This document shows, piece by piece, positions 44,001 through 55,066 of a stretch of 64,000 nt of DNA. Made by a program: the position numbers and the translations under genes. How positions within the stretch are numbered: position 1 is the stretch's first letter; every line of letters starts with the position of its first letter. Origin of the DNA: Sweltsa coloradensis (lineage: Eukaryota > Arthropoda > Insecta > Plecoptera > Chloroperlidae). The notes under the pieces were generated by a model. It was not told where the DNA came from and made no database searches. It was given only the letters and a program-made list of their open reading frames with translations. The DNA is taken from positions 186,001-250,000 of the forward strand of contig JAMZAV010000069.1 of NCBI GenBank assembly GCA_024449915.1, written 5' to 3'.

Positions 44001-46779
44001 AATTGACTATTAACCTGTCTTAAGAGGAACCGTCATGTAAACACTACCACACTTGTTCCCTAGACTTAAACAAATAAGTACGTCTCCCTGCTAAGATTGG
44101 GAGGTCGGTATTGATTACGCAATAGAGCCAGGTATAAAGTGGACCGAGACATGCCGTGTTGGTCAGCGCACTTCACTTCGGACCGTCTCGGAGAAGGGGG
44201 GGAGGGGGGAGGCCGAGAAACAGCTATCAAGTATTGATAATATGTAAATTTGTGTTGCCCTACCACGTAATAATTATTCCGTAGAATCTCCCAATGTATT
44301 GGCTCAAGAGTACCAGGAAGTAAGTTAAATAGATCATTGGCGTATTAGAACACACTACGTGAAACTAATAAACATTATATGAATTGTAGCTGAATTTATG
44401 ATTGTGTGCTTGCTGCCCTAGTGCCCTCGCCAATTCTAGAAAAGACGATCGCTAAGACCAGAAGTGTCTGCAAGAGATAACTCACTCGGAAGAGAAATAC
44501 GCGCTACCAGTGCAGCGCCAATATCTATATCTGCGTTTCTTCCTTATTGGCACATCAGGAAGTTGTTTATATATATATTATATACTTGTATACCGACATG
44601 ATATTGTAGTTTCTCAGACATGCATGCAATGTTCACTAAGTGTGCGTGCACACTGCACATGTGTTTGGACAGTACGAGCAAAACATATTTATCAGTCATC
44701 ATCGAACCTCTAGTTGATACAGTGAATGCTAATCAGTTTTTTTCATATGTTTACACTTACTACAATATAAATCTATCAAACATGTACTGCAAACAGTAAT
44801 AGAGATAAAATATTTAAACAAAGATGCCAATTATTGATTGCATTCGACATTTTACATAATCTAGCAATTGTTCAGAGTTAGTAAGAAAGTCGTGTGTATA
44901 TAGAGCAGATGGTATTACCATAGGTATACGCAAATCTTCGCATTGTCTTGTAAGACAATGGTATGTGGTGCAAATGCTACGGAATAATTCCACGGAAATA
45001 ATATTTCAAAGTTTTCACATTTATACTGTTGATGCCCAACAATATGCAAGTTTGTCATTGGGATAGGAGCAAAAAATAACAAAATAAAATGCTGAAGTAT
45101 AAGAATGGATTGGTTTGTTAGTAAGGGGGAGGGAGGCGCAATAGTGTAACACTACACCACACGGGTTCTAGGATGGGGCACCAGTAGAGCCTATGAAGGC
45201 AATTTGTTTAATTAAATGATGAAGAACCTAGATTGCCGTATTAGGAGCAATATGACTAGTGTATTTTTTCTGTTCGTGAAAGCTTTATTTATTGAATGAT
45301 CGTTGTGATAGAAAAGCCAGGTAGTCTTATAGTGTGTGATAATTTCTTCTCGGCCTCACGTTAGAGACATTTTCGCTTTTTAAATGTCTATTCGCTCTTT
45401 ACCGGACAAACGGCTACTTTGACTTCTATTAAACTTTCAGGAAAGTTTCAACATCCCACCTTTCACGGAATTGAAAATAAAAATCACTCGTTAGTCCATG
45501 ATTTATCATCTTCAAGGCGGTGATGATGAGGTCTTTGCTTCTCAACCTCCTTGCCTTTCACTGTTGGTTGAATCCTTAAAATAAATACTTTTCAATTGTA
45601 TATATGTTTAAATTTAAATTACAACCTAGAGATATACTCCAGCCGCATTGACGTGCACAAGTATTCATGTTTAATTTTGAATAAGCCTAATTTAGATTTG
45701 CACAATAGTAACATCCATCACTTTCGAAAGCAACTAAAAGAAATATTATAATCAACTTCACTAATGTCTGTAGTCGCTCGTGCACTCACATTCATATTTA
45801 CACTTTACACACTCACACAATCATTCACTCAAACATACACACAACACAACACACATACACACATACATACACACATACATACATACATACATACATACAT
45901 ACATACATACATACATACATACATGTTTTATAATTTTTAAGTCATTTTTATGTAACTAATTTTACATTGTATTGTTGCATTATATTTGTAAATTGGTATG
46001 GTTTGGTAAATTGCACTTGTGGGACATTTGTCCTGTTGTAATGTGGCCACAAATAAATAAACATTAAAATTATTCTTTAAATAATGAAAACCAATACTTT
46101 CCTTCAAAGTCACTCGTAGTTGTAGAAAAACCCCTGGTAGATCCAGATATAGCCCAAAGTTCAGGCGTATTCCTTCTATTTTTGTTGAAATGAGGAATTT
46201 AATCATCATGCTTCGTTCAACGTGATTGACTTGTAGTGGTCTCATTAGTCCGGCAATCCGGCTGAATGTTTTTCCAAGGTTTACCTCTGTAGGCGAATTA
46301 ATACTCGTACGAGTTAAATCTATACTTCCTATACTTGTCAGGCAGTGAGAAATTATATACCCTATGATAGCGATTGATTCACGCTATCCTATAACAGAAT
46401 CGCAGTGCTGGCCAGATTTCCTTAGAAATATATTAATTAACATGTTTCTCAGGATGACCTTATTTACTTATTTAATTGTATTTTTCTCGCCACTTGGCGA
46501 GAAGGACATTGTATGGCACAATTCTCTCTTTAGCCTGGAAAAAAAGTAAAAAGCAGAAAAAAGTGAGTAAATGCATTAAGTTAATGTTAAATTATAGCTT
46601 ACCTGCTGGGCGAAGCAAAATCATGAATTAAACAAATTATTTTGCTTTCCCTTGTTGACATATTTTACAGAATCAATAATTGTTAATTTTGAGGTATTAA
46701 TTATTTGTTATTATAGTAATTTGAAATACAGGGCTACAACTAACTATTTTTATTCAAGTTTTCACTTATAAGATTGCTT
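44001..46779. other. Intergenic AT-rich DNA with an (ACAT)n tract and SINE relic
   Basis: Between the TOGARAM-like 5' end and the upstream gene's 3' end. It contains an (ACAT)n microsatellite at about 45845-45924. A relic of the SINE body (GGCAATCCGGCTGAATGTTT, TTCCAAGGTTTACCTCTGTA) lies at 46245-46315. No gene was recognised. Confidence 0.45.
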
Positions 46780-47215
46780 TAAATTTGGGGCTGGGAGATC
46801 GGCATACTTAAATTGTCGATATCACACGAAAATTGTGATATCGAAATCATATTATTTGTGAACAAAAAAATCAAAATTTTCAAAAATACAAAAAATTGTA
46901 TCAAATTTAAATTAGAAGGCAAACTATAAAATGTGGGGCTGAACGGGATGATCGATAAAGAAAAAATCGCGTTTAATGACAGGGCACCTCCACCATATGT
47001 GAAACTTAGGACAAATTTACTATAGCTACCCGGCACCTCCACCATAACGCACGTGAACTGAACTTTGGGGAAATATTATATAATTTTTTCTTACCTATTT
47101 ACAGCATATATTATATATGAATACGCATCGATATTCTAGATAAAACATTTTTAAAAATCCCACACATCGATATCGTATCGAAATATCGATTTCGTTGACC
47201 AGCACTAATAAAATA
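46780..47215. repeat. Repeat with two CCGGCACCTCCACC motifs
   Basis: Contains GGCACCTCCACC at 46983-46994 and CCGGCACCTCCACC at 47030-47043. They sit in a context (ATCGCGTTTAATGACAGGGC) that aligns with 61090-61175. Both ends carry ATATCG-rich sequence in opposite orientation (AATTGTCGATATCAC left, CATCGATATCGTATCG right), suggesting inverted ends. Class not fixed; hAT-like suspected. Confidence 0.5.
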
Positions 47216-47310
47216 ATGCATTATATCATCCACCCAAACATTTTCAGGTACATACTTGGCGGGATGTGTGACCAAAACAGAAATACAGGATATGACTAAA
47301 ATTACAATAA

Positions 47311-47316
47311 TTTATT
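47311..47316 (-). terminator. Candidate poly(A) signal of the upstream gene
   Basis: AATAAA on the minus strand, 250 bp after the stop codon at 47566-47568. Another AATAAA overlaps that stop codon itself (GAATAAAAC), so the true cleavage site is uncertain. Confidence 0.35.
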
Positions 47317-47565
47317 ATTTTGCAACATACAATGTGTCAGGTAAATAATATTGATCACGACTTATATTTTCTCCAACTGAAATTGGTTTTACAAACATTT
47401 TTGTGTGTTTCTTACTTTCTTTATAAAATGGTACAACATTTTGGTATCAATAAATGTACGGTATGGAGCAACCTTTCTACTGTATTCAGGAAACTGTTAC
47501 CACAAAGGATTCACAACCTCGTTCCAAGGTTACGTATAACATCATATATCGTTGTAGATAATGTT

Positions 47566-47603
47566 TTATTCGGTTTTGAATTCGAACTCGAGCAGATCGT
47601 CAT
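47566..47603 (-). CDS. Terminal coding exon of an unrecognised gene
   Basis: Follows a very strong acceptor (TTCCCTTCGTTTCCAG) and takes one base from the preceding exon. It then reads YDDLLEFEFKTE and stop (TAA at 47568-47566). The incoming phase equals the outgoing phase of the exon at 50485-50568, giving NDIEKYDDLLEFEFKTE at the C terminus. The acidic/hydrophobic tail is not one I can name. Its 3' splice site lies only 45 bp from the large inverted-repeat element that fills the intron. Confidence 0.55.
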
Positions 47604-47648
47604 CTGGAAACGAAGGGAAAAATACAACGTTAACGGGTGAATGCGTTA

Positions 47649-50137
47649 TAGTGCGGTTCCTAAGCCAACAATATTGCAAAAAGTGATACTATCATGAAAA
47701 TTTGCATACTTACTAATTTGACTATAGGGAATTAAAAAATTGATGGCTCCACGATGGAGTATTATTATTTAACTATTAATTAATTAATTAAAATTAATAA
47801 GTTAATCATATGACACGAATTTAATAGTGTCAATAATTTAGTCATGTTTGGTATTAATCAAGAGCATTTTTCACCTATATAAAGAAAAAAAATACATTGA
47901 AAAAATATATTGAAATAAACGTATGTTATAGTTGAATATGTTGATTTTGCTGATTTTTTAGTTTTTGAACTGAAAGATCAACGATAAAGTAGAATTTCTT
48001 CTAACCAATTATATCACAGTGTTCACAAAAGAATTATTAATTAATAAATAATTTTTCAATTTTCAGTAATAGTAATTACAATATATTTAACACAAATTAC
48101 AATATGTTATAAAGGTGTCTTAACTATGGTACAAAATATGATACCAACTTAAAAATTTAGCAATCTTAAAGCTTTTGTAAGGACGAATTCGAAACTAACT
48201 GGCTCCAAGCTAAGTGTTTAGTATTTAACTATTAATTGATTAATAAACATTAATTAGTTAATTTAGTCCTAAAATTTCGATGTGAAGACAAATTTGTAGT
48301 GTTTGGTATCAATTGAAAGCATTTTTCACCAACATTAAGAAAAAAAACATTGAAAAAATATATTGATATATATGTATGTTATAGTTAAATATGTTGATTT
48401 TGTGATTTTTTTTTGTTTTTGAACCAAAAGATCAAAATGAAGAAAAATTTCTTCTAACCAATGATAACACAGTGTTCACAAAAGAACTGGTTACTATAAT
48501 TAATGTATAATTTTTCAATTCTTAATAATAGTAATTACAATATATTTTATACAAATTAACAAATTTTCTAAAATTGAAAAGTAACAGAAACATGTTGTGT
48601 GACGTAGCAAAATGCTACATTTGACTTGTTTATGACAATCTTAAAGATTTTGTAATAAGAATTTCGAAAATCACTGGCTCCAGACTGAGTTTTGAGTATT
48701 CAACTATGAAATGAATAATTCAATTAATTACTTAATTGTGTCCAAAAATTTCAAAGTGAAGATAAACTTGTCATGTTTGGTATCAAATGAAAGCATTTGT
48801 CACCAACAAGCACCAACAACCAACAAGTACCACAGCCAGTTCTTTTGTGAACACTGTGTTATCTTTGGTTAGAAGGAATTTTACTTTTAAGTTGATCTTT
48901 TGGTTCAAAAACTAAAAAATCACGAAATTAACATATTTAACCATAACATATTATATATTTAAATATATTTTTATGTTTTTTTCTTTTCTTAATGTTGGTG
49001 ACAAATGCTTTCATTTTATACCAAACATGACGAATTTATCTTCACTTTGAAAATTTTTGGACACAATTAAATAATTAATTGAATTATTCAATTCATAGAT
49101 AAATACTCAAAACTCAGCCTGGAGCCAGTGATTTTCGAAATTCGTATTACAAAATCTTTAAGATTGATATAAACAAGTCAAATGTAGCATTTTGCTACGT
49201 CACACAACCTGTTTCTGTTACTTTTCAATTTAAGAAAATTTGTTAATTTGTATAAAAAATATTGTAATTACTATTATTAAGAATTGAAAAATGATACATC
49301 AATTATAGTTACCAGTTCTTTTGTGAACACTGTGTTATCATTGGTTAGAAGAAATTTTACTTTAAAGTTGATGTTTTGGTTCAAAAACAAAAAAATCACA
49401 AAATCAACATATTGTAACTGTAACAAACATATATTTCAATATATTTTTTCAATGTATTTTTTTCTTAATGTTGGTAAAAATGCTTTCAATTGATACCAAA
49501 CACTACAAATTTGTCTTCACATCGAAATTTTAGGACTAAATTAACTAATTAATTTTTATTAATCAATTAATAGTTAAATACTAAACACTTAGCTTGAAGC
49601 CAGTTAGTTTCGAGTTCGTCCTTGCAAAAGCTTTAAGATTGCTAAATTTTTAAGTTTATCGTATTTTGTACCATAGTTAAGACATCTTTATAACATATTG
49701 TAATTTGTGTTAAATATATTGTAATTACTATTATTGAAAATTGAAAAATTATGTATAAATTATTGTTACCAGCTCTTTTGTGAACTCTGTGATATAATTG
49801 GTTGGAAGAAATTCTACTTTATCGTTGATCTTTCAGTTCAAAAACTAAAAAATCAGCAAAATCAACATATTCAACTATAATATTTATTTCTTTTTTTTTT
49901 TTTTCTTATAGGTGAAAAATGCTCTTGATTAATACCAAACATGACTAGTTTATTGACACTATGAAATTCGTGTCATATGATTAACTTTTTAATTTTAATT
50001 AATTAATTAATAGTTAAATAATAATACTCCATCGTGGAGCCATCAATTTTTTAATTCCCTATAGTCAAATTAGTAAGTATGCAAATTTTCATGCTAGTAT
50101 CACTATTTGCAATATTGTTGGCTTAGGAACCGCACTA
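47649..50137. mobile_element. 2.5-kb palindromic foldback transposon with internal unit duplication
   Basis: Outermost ends are TAGTGCGGTTCCTAAGCCAA and its complement, flanked by TTA (47646-47648 and 50138-50140). TA duplication with GTGCGG ends is also possible. The two arms are near-perfect reverse complements for about 1.15 kb each. Each arm is itself built of ~460-bp diverged units: GGCTCC starts at 47745, 48201 and 48676 in the left arm, mirrored at 49136, 49601 and 50041. A spacer of about 185 bp (48808-48993) holds an unpaired half unit. There is no transposase. A TTA/TAA duplication fits PIF/Harbinger, while TA fits Tc1/mariner. It sits in the last intron of the gene above. Confidence 0.85.
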
Positions 50138-50484
50138 TTAAGGAGAAGGCTAAACCATGAACAAAGTACAACAATTTCAATACTGCATTATATGTTGGAA
50201 GTGCATAAATAAATGCTCTCATGTCGTAGGATAAATAGTAAAAAATGATTCATTTACCTGTAAGCATTGTTATTTACCCCTCATCACCAAGAAATCACAA
50301 CATAATACAAACAAGATATTTGGAATGCTGGGTAGGCCTAAATACTTTATTTGGGCTAAAAAATAAAAAATGAAATTAAGTAATTAAAATAATCACAACA
50401 TGTTTCAAAACACATGACAGGCAAAAATAAATTTGTGGCTATTTTAAAATAATAATTACTATGCTAACTTCACCATGCACTTAC

Positions 50485-50568
50485 ATTTCTCTATATCGTT
50501 GGTGCTGGTAAACTTGGCAACGTGAACGAGGCAATAGTTAGGTTCAGGTTGTTGGTAACCCCTCACAC
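50485..50568 (-). CDS. Penultimate coding exon of an unrecognised gene
   Basis: An 84-bp exon between TATCTTTTTCAG and AAAT|GTAAGT, both strong. Two leading bases, 27 codons and one trailing base are open in a single frame: VRGYQQPEPNYCLVHVAKF then TSTNDIEK. It joins the terminal exon at 47603 in phase. The sequence looks like conserved globular protein but I do not recognise the family. The intron that follows is about 2.9 kb, of which about 2.5 kb is the palindromic element. The gene is on the same strand as, and upstream of, the TOGARAM-like gene, separated by about 4 kb. Confidence 0.6.
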
Positions 50569-51680
50569 CTGAAAAAGATATAGGCCTAAATGTTACATTT
50601 AAACAAGGAACATTTAATTAAACTTGGAATTAAATATCAGTCCACGGGCCAAGGATCAGGGATACACGCAGTTATTGTATATGTGTAAAATATATGTCAA
50701 GGCAATTCTAGTAGTGTTCAAGCAACGTTTTGTTTTTCTTGAACAAACACGGGTACGGGAGTAACCAAAAGAGGGAGCAAAGCCATACATAGTCGAGGAG
50801 GAATAGAAATATAAAGCAAACGTTTCTTTTCAGCTCTCAAATCTCGTTGTTACGAGGTGCCTAGTACAAAAATAGCAACACATAAATAAATAGAATAATA
50901 TAGTTCTTAGTCTTTACTAATGGTGGAGGTGCCGGGGTATAGAAACTTCATGGGGGCTCGCCCCGCCCCCTGGCTCTCAGGGTCACCAAAAACTTCTGTA
51001 TCTTGTTGAAGAATAGTGCCATCAAAAAAAGTATGTATATTGGAGGTAGTGTTCGGTTTTATCGTGAGACGTGACACACGCACAGACAGGTAGCTGGATG
51101 GACAGACATGTGGTGCTTATATATGGTAGCTTATATATATATATTGGTTTCGTGTAGTGATAGTAGATATGGCTTCAAGTCAGTCACAATTGATATCGCA
51201 AACGAAGTATGGGTAGTTACAAAAATTATGTGATTAAGAAAGAGGCCATCATTCGGAAAGCAACGGGAGACTGGCACATTAGGTAGGCGCCTACCATATT
51301 TATCCCAAGGATGGATGTGGTGACGAGTACATTTGACGTGTTAAAGCAGGCTAAGCACTAAATTGTTTACTATTATATAAAAGTGCATTTGTGCATTATC
51401 TCAAATTTTTCACTTAAGCTACTTATAAAAAATCCTTCCCATTGTAAATTTTAATCGCAATTATTTCGTTTCCCTCGGACCATTTGATGGATAAAGATAT
51501 TATGGACTGCTTGAATATAACGCACTAGTGACGGGCAAACTAGGTGTAGATTAAGGCACAAAGTTTGCAACACTTTGATTTACTAACTGTGCACAAACAA
51601 GGGACAATCTGGCCCACAGAATATTTGTTTTTACTGTTTTGGAAATGGGAACAGCGATCATGATCGAAATACATGAATCA
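50569..51680. other. Intron with repeat pieces (motif and R2 copy B)
   Basis: Contains a GGTGGAGGTGCCGG motif at 50922-50935. It is followed by a copy of family R2 (50960-51125: GTCACCAAAAACTTCTGTAT, CGTGAGACGTGACACACGCA). The rest is AT-rich without gene signals. Confidence 0.45.
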
Positions 51681-52790
51681 ACCTCAAGAGACTCAGATTC
51701 GGGAGGTCCCAGTTCGAAACCCGCGACCGACAATCCTGAGTGAGAGTTTTACCTGTGTGAATATGTGAATGTGAAAACAAGGGACTGAGTATTATTAATC
51801 AACCATTGGTAGAGATGAGTCGAGAATATTCTCTGAAAGATTATGCTTGGAGCATATTTAAACATTTTCTTATCAGTAGTCTACAATATTAACAGTGTGT
51901 TGATTTTTTAAATTTTAATAAAAAAAAAAAAAATCTTTGATTAAAATCAGATTTTTTCGATTAAAATCAGATTTTTATTGATTTAAATCAACAAAATCAG
52001 TGTTTCAAAACTTGTCAAGTTGATGAGCGGATCAAATTTCTTTCACAAGCGTTCTAGAAAATATAATTCAAAAATGATTTTAAGGAAAACTTTGCCTAAA
52101 TCAGTTAGAACTCTTGTGTTTGTTGCTCAAAATGAAAAAAAGTGCATTTGATTTAAATAAAAAACATCCTGCTAAAAAATAATTTAAAATTAAAATATAT
52201 ATATATAATTTCCCACCTTTTTAAGAATGTTTGCTTGTGTGTGTGTGCCTATTGGCAGTGGCCAAACTCCACTTTTTGTAGTAGGCCTATGCTGTTAGGC
52301 CTACTGTGTGCTTAGGCCTCTGGCGTCAACACGACTTAGTCCAAAGTGCACACACAAAAAGTGTGTTAAGAGTGAATAGTCCAATGATTTGTATTTAAAT
52401 ATACAAACTTTTTCCCCTGTTAAAAATTTACTACTGCTAGTTTTTTTTTTTTAACAAGAATAATCATGCATTTACTGTTATTTCATTATTTCAGAAGAGT
52501 TCTAGATTTCTGAATTATTATTTCCATGCAAACACAATCACCAAGCAACATACATTTCAATAAGCCTCAAACAATTTCAAATAAATTGAAAAATGGTATA
52601 AATTGTGCTAATAAGACGGTTTATTATGCAAATATGAAGTTTTTAGAATATGTTAGGAAAAATATCGTGCTGGAGAATATTCTCCAAAAGAAAATGCTCG
52701 ACCTTCACAATTGACTTGTCTCCAAAATACCTAGACATTTAAATAGGGGCATGCAATTACACACTGGGCAGGTTTCCCACGATGAAATAA
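51681..52790 (+). mobile_element. SINE copy interrupted by an ~0.9-kb insertion
   Basis: SINE head and body (CAGATTCGGGAGGTCCCAGT, GACAATCCTGAGTGAG) occupy 51681 to about 51815. The 3' part (CCTTCACAATTGACTTG, GGGGCATGCAATTACACACT, GGGCAGGTTTCCCACG) resumes at about 52697. The intervening DNA is bounded by GAGAATATTCTC (51822-51833 and 52673-52684). It contains GATTAAAATCAGATTTTT and TTGATTTAAATCAA words, typical of AT-rich non-autonomous DNA transposons. Confidence 0.6.
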
Positions 52791-54548
52791 AATAATTAAT
52801 TAAGTACTAATAGTTAATCTAATATTTTGAATTGTGACAAATTTCCATAACATTAAACTCCGCTTTCTAGTTGAGTTTACAAACGACCTAGCTTTGGAAG
52901 AAAGGGGGAAATAGTGACATGAAGTTGTGACGGACTGAAAATCTCATTTGAGTAGAACCTGGAAGAGAGAAAAAAAACAAAAGAGTCAAATAAATATATT
53001 AACGCTCACTAAGTCCCTTCCACTAAACTTTACATTGGTTTCTCTCCCCCCCTCCCCCCCCAACTTGAAAAATTATGCCCTACAAACCTGTCTACTTTGC
53101 CCCCCACTAAAATAATCCTGGCGACATCCCTTATAACACAAGTGAGATACTAAAATTAATAAGATAGGTAATATATGGGGTCTTAACTACGCAAATTGCT
53201 GTTTTTAAGTCTAACACAAGCAAACAGTTAAAAAGTATTATTTTGCTATACTTTGTATATCAAGAAACACTTTGGCAATATGTTAACATAAAGAAAATCC
53301 TTACTATTGTTCAGGCTATAAATGTCGATCATTATAATATTCTCTGTAGAGGACCCACTTCACCTTTACAGAAGTTGTGTATAAACTCTATGCACTCCTT
53401 GCCAATTCACTGAAAAGATCTTCGGTTACAACTATAGTTAATTCTGAATATTGACGTTTACTAAACATAAGGTATACAAATAAATCAATAGATGTGTCGT
53501 TCAATCGACATTTTGCCATAGTGCTTCTAGATGCATAGTGGAGACAAAGAGAATAATCTACACATTCTTGGAGCAAGAAAATAGGAAGCGAAGCTACTTA
53601 ATCAACAGGTTGTCAAAGAACACAAATGATATCGTGCACTGAAATCCTTGATGGTTGAGAAGCCAAAAAAACAGAAAACATTTTGTATCACCCTCGTTGA
53701 GGGGAAATGTAAAAAAAAAAATGTCAATCGGAGGATGTGTTCAGTTTTTATCGTGATATGTTACATGCAGAGATGGCCGGATCGACAGAAAAGTGATGCT
53801 TTAAGGAGCTTTGTTCTCTTATTGTATCACCCTATAACCGATATTTTTTAAGTCAAAGGAAGATGGTTGTAGTGTTGGCTAAATGAAAGAGGGATTTAAA
53901 CATAACAGTACCGGTATAAAAATTTGGTGACGGGACATAACGCCACTATCAGCCATTATATACTTATTTTGAGACAAGTGTCAACATTGAGCTAGGTGCT
54001 AAACTTAATTTCGAGTGACTTTTTTAAATATTGTTTCAAGATACCTTTGTCTTTTTTGCCCTAGTTAGTATAAGGAAAAATTAGTTTATGAAATAACGTT
54101 TGATACGCCAAACAACACAACACAACACACAACAATTTACATTTTTTGTAACTCAAATAGTAGCAATACTACAAATATATTACTTTTCCGGGACAAACCA
54201 TATTTTTTTCATTTTTAGCCATTTTTGCAGATGTGTATTTTCAATTTGCTCTAAAAAAGGCACTTTTTGTCCAATCGGGATGGGAAAAAAATGTATCTAT
54301 TTTCAATGCACGGAAAAAAATAAAAAATTGGGGTCAAATTGAAAAAAACTATCTTTTACCCCGATATAAATTTCGAAAGTTGATATCCATTAATCCATTA
54401 CAGTGGACGATTCCACTGAATGGGTTTAAAAATATTGTATGGGGGCGATACAATAGGCTTAAATATGGCAAGTACTGTATTTTTATTCAACAACGGTTGA
54501 CTTCTACGAGGAAGTTGTAAATGCTTCTTTTCAACTCTGAACCAATAC
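52791..54548. other. Intron or intergenic, with R2 copy C
   Basis: AT-rich. Family R2 copy C lies at about 53640-53810. A pyrimidine-rich acceptor-like site on the minus strand near 52957 (CTCTCTTCCAG) is followed by only 26 open codons without a donor. No firm gene. Confidence 0.4.
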
Positions 54549-54698
54549 ATAAACAGATGAAGAGAGGTTTCCTGATTTTGTGCACTTCACACAACATATA
54601 GTTACTCAACTCTTCCTCATTCATAAGAGGTATGTCTGACTCAAAGGATTTGCACCACACCTTCACTCGGGAAGTTTCGTTAAGATACCTAGTAATTT
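54549..54698 (-). CDS. Candidate upstream exon of the unrecognised gene
   Basis: A minus-strand open segment reading ITRYLNETSRVKVWCKSFES then DIPLMNEEELSNYM and LCEVHKIRKPLFICL. It is bounded by TACGTAG at the 5' side and a possible donor TTAT|GTATTG, which leaves phase 1. That is exactly the phase needed by the exon at 50485-50568, and the joined product would read FICLCVRGYQQPEPN. The frame is open for over 70 codons and has the mixed composition of a real globular protein. The donor lacks a preceding AG and is weak; the segment might instead be a terminal exon, since AATAAA directly follows its downstream stop. Confidence 0.4.
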
Positions 54699-54953
54699 CT
54701 ACGTAAGCATGTGATGTCGAGGAGAAAAGTTAAAAAATCAAATTTTTGCGGTGGTGTTATTGTTGTTTTTGTTGTGTGATTAATATTATTACTATAAAGC
54801 AAATAATATTTTAGCAGCAATTTTAAGGACATGTGTGGATTAGGCCTACCGTACATATTCATCATTAAAACCACACATATGATTAGTTGGCATGTTATAA
54901 TAAGTCCGTCATTCGAGAATGAAGAATGTATTACCGTAATTTTTTTAATAAGA

Positions 54954-55066
54954 GTCGACAGGTTGGGAAAGAATAGAGAACCTTAAACTAGGGCCTAGCT
55001 GCAGTTTCATCAGCGGGTGAAAAGTGTTGTCGCCCTCAGCCATTCACCCATTCCCAACCTGTCAAC
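54954..55066. repeat. Short inverted repeat (hairpin-forming)
   Basis: GTCGACAGGTTGGGAA (54954-54969) pairs with TTCCCAACCTGTCAAC (55051-55066) around about 80 bp. Possibly a very small MITE. Confidence 0.6.
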
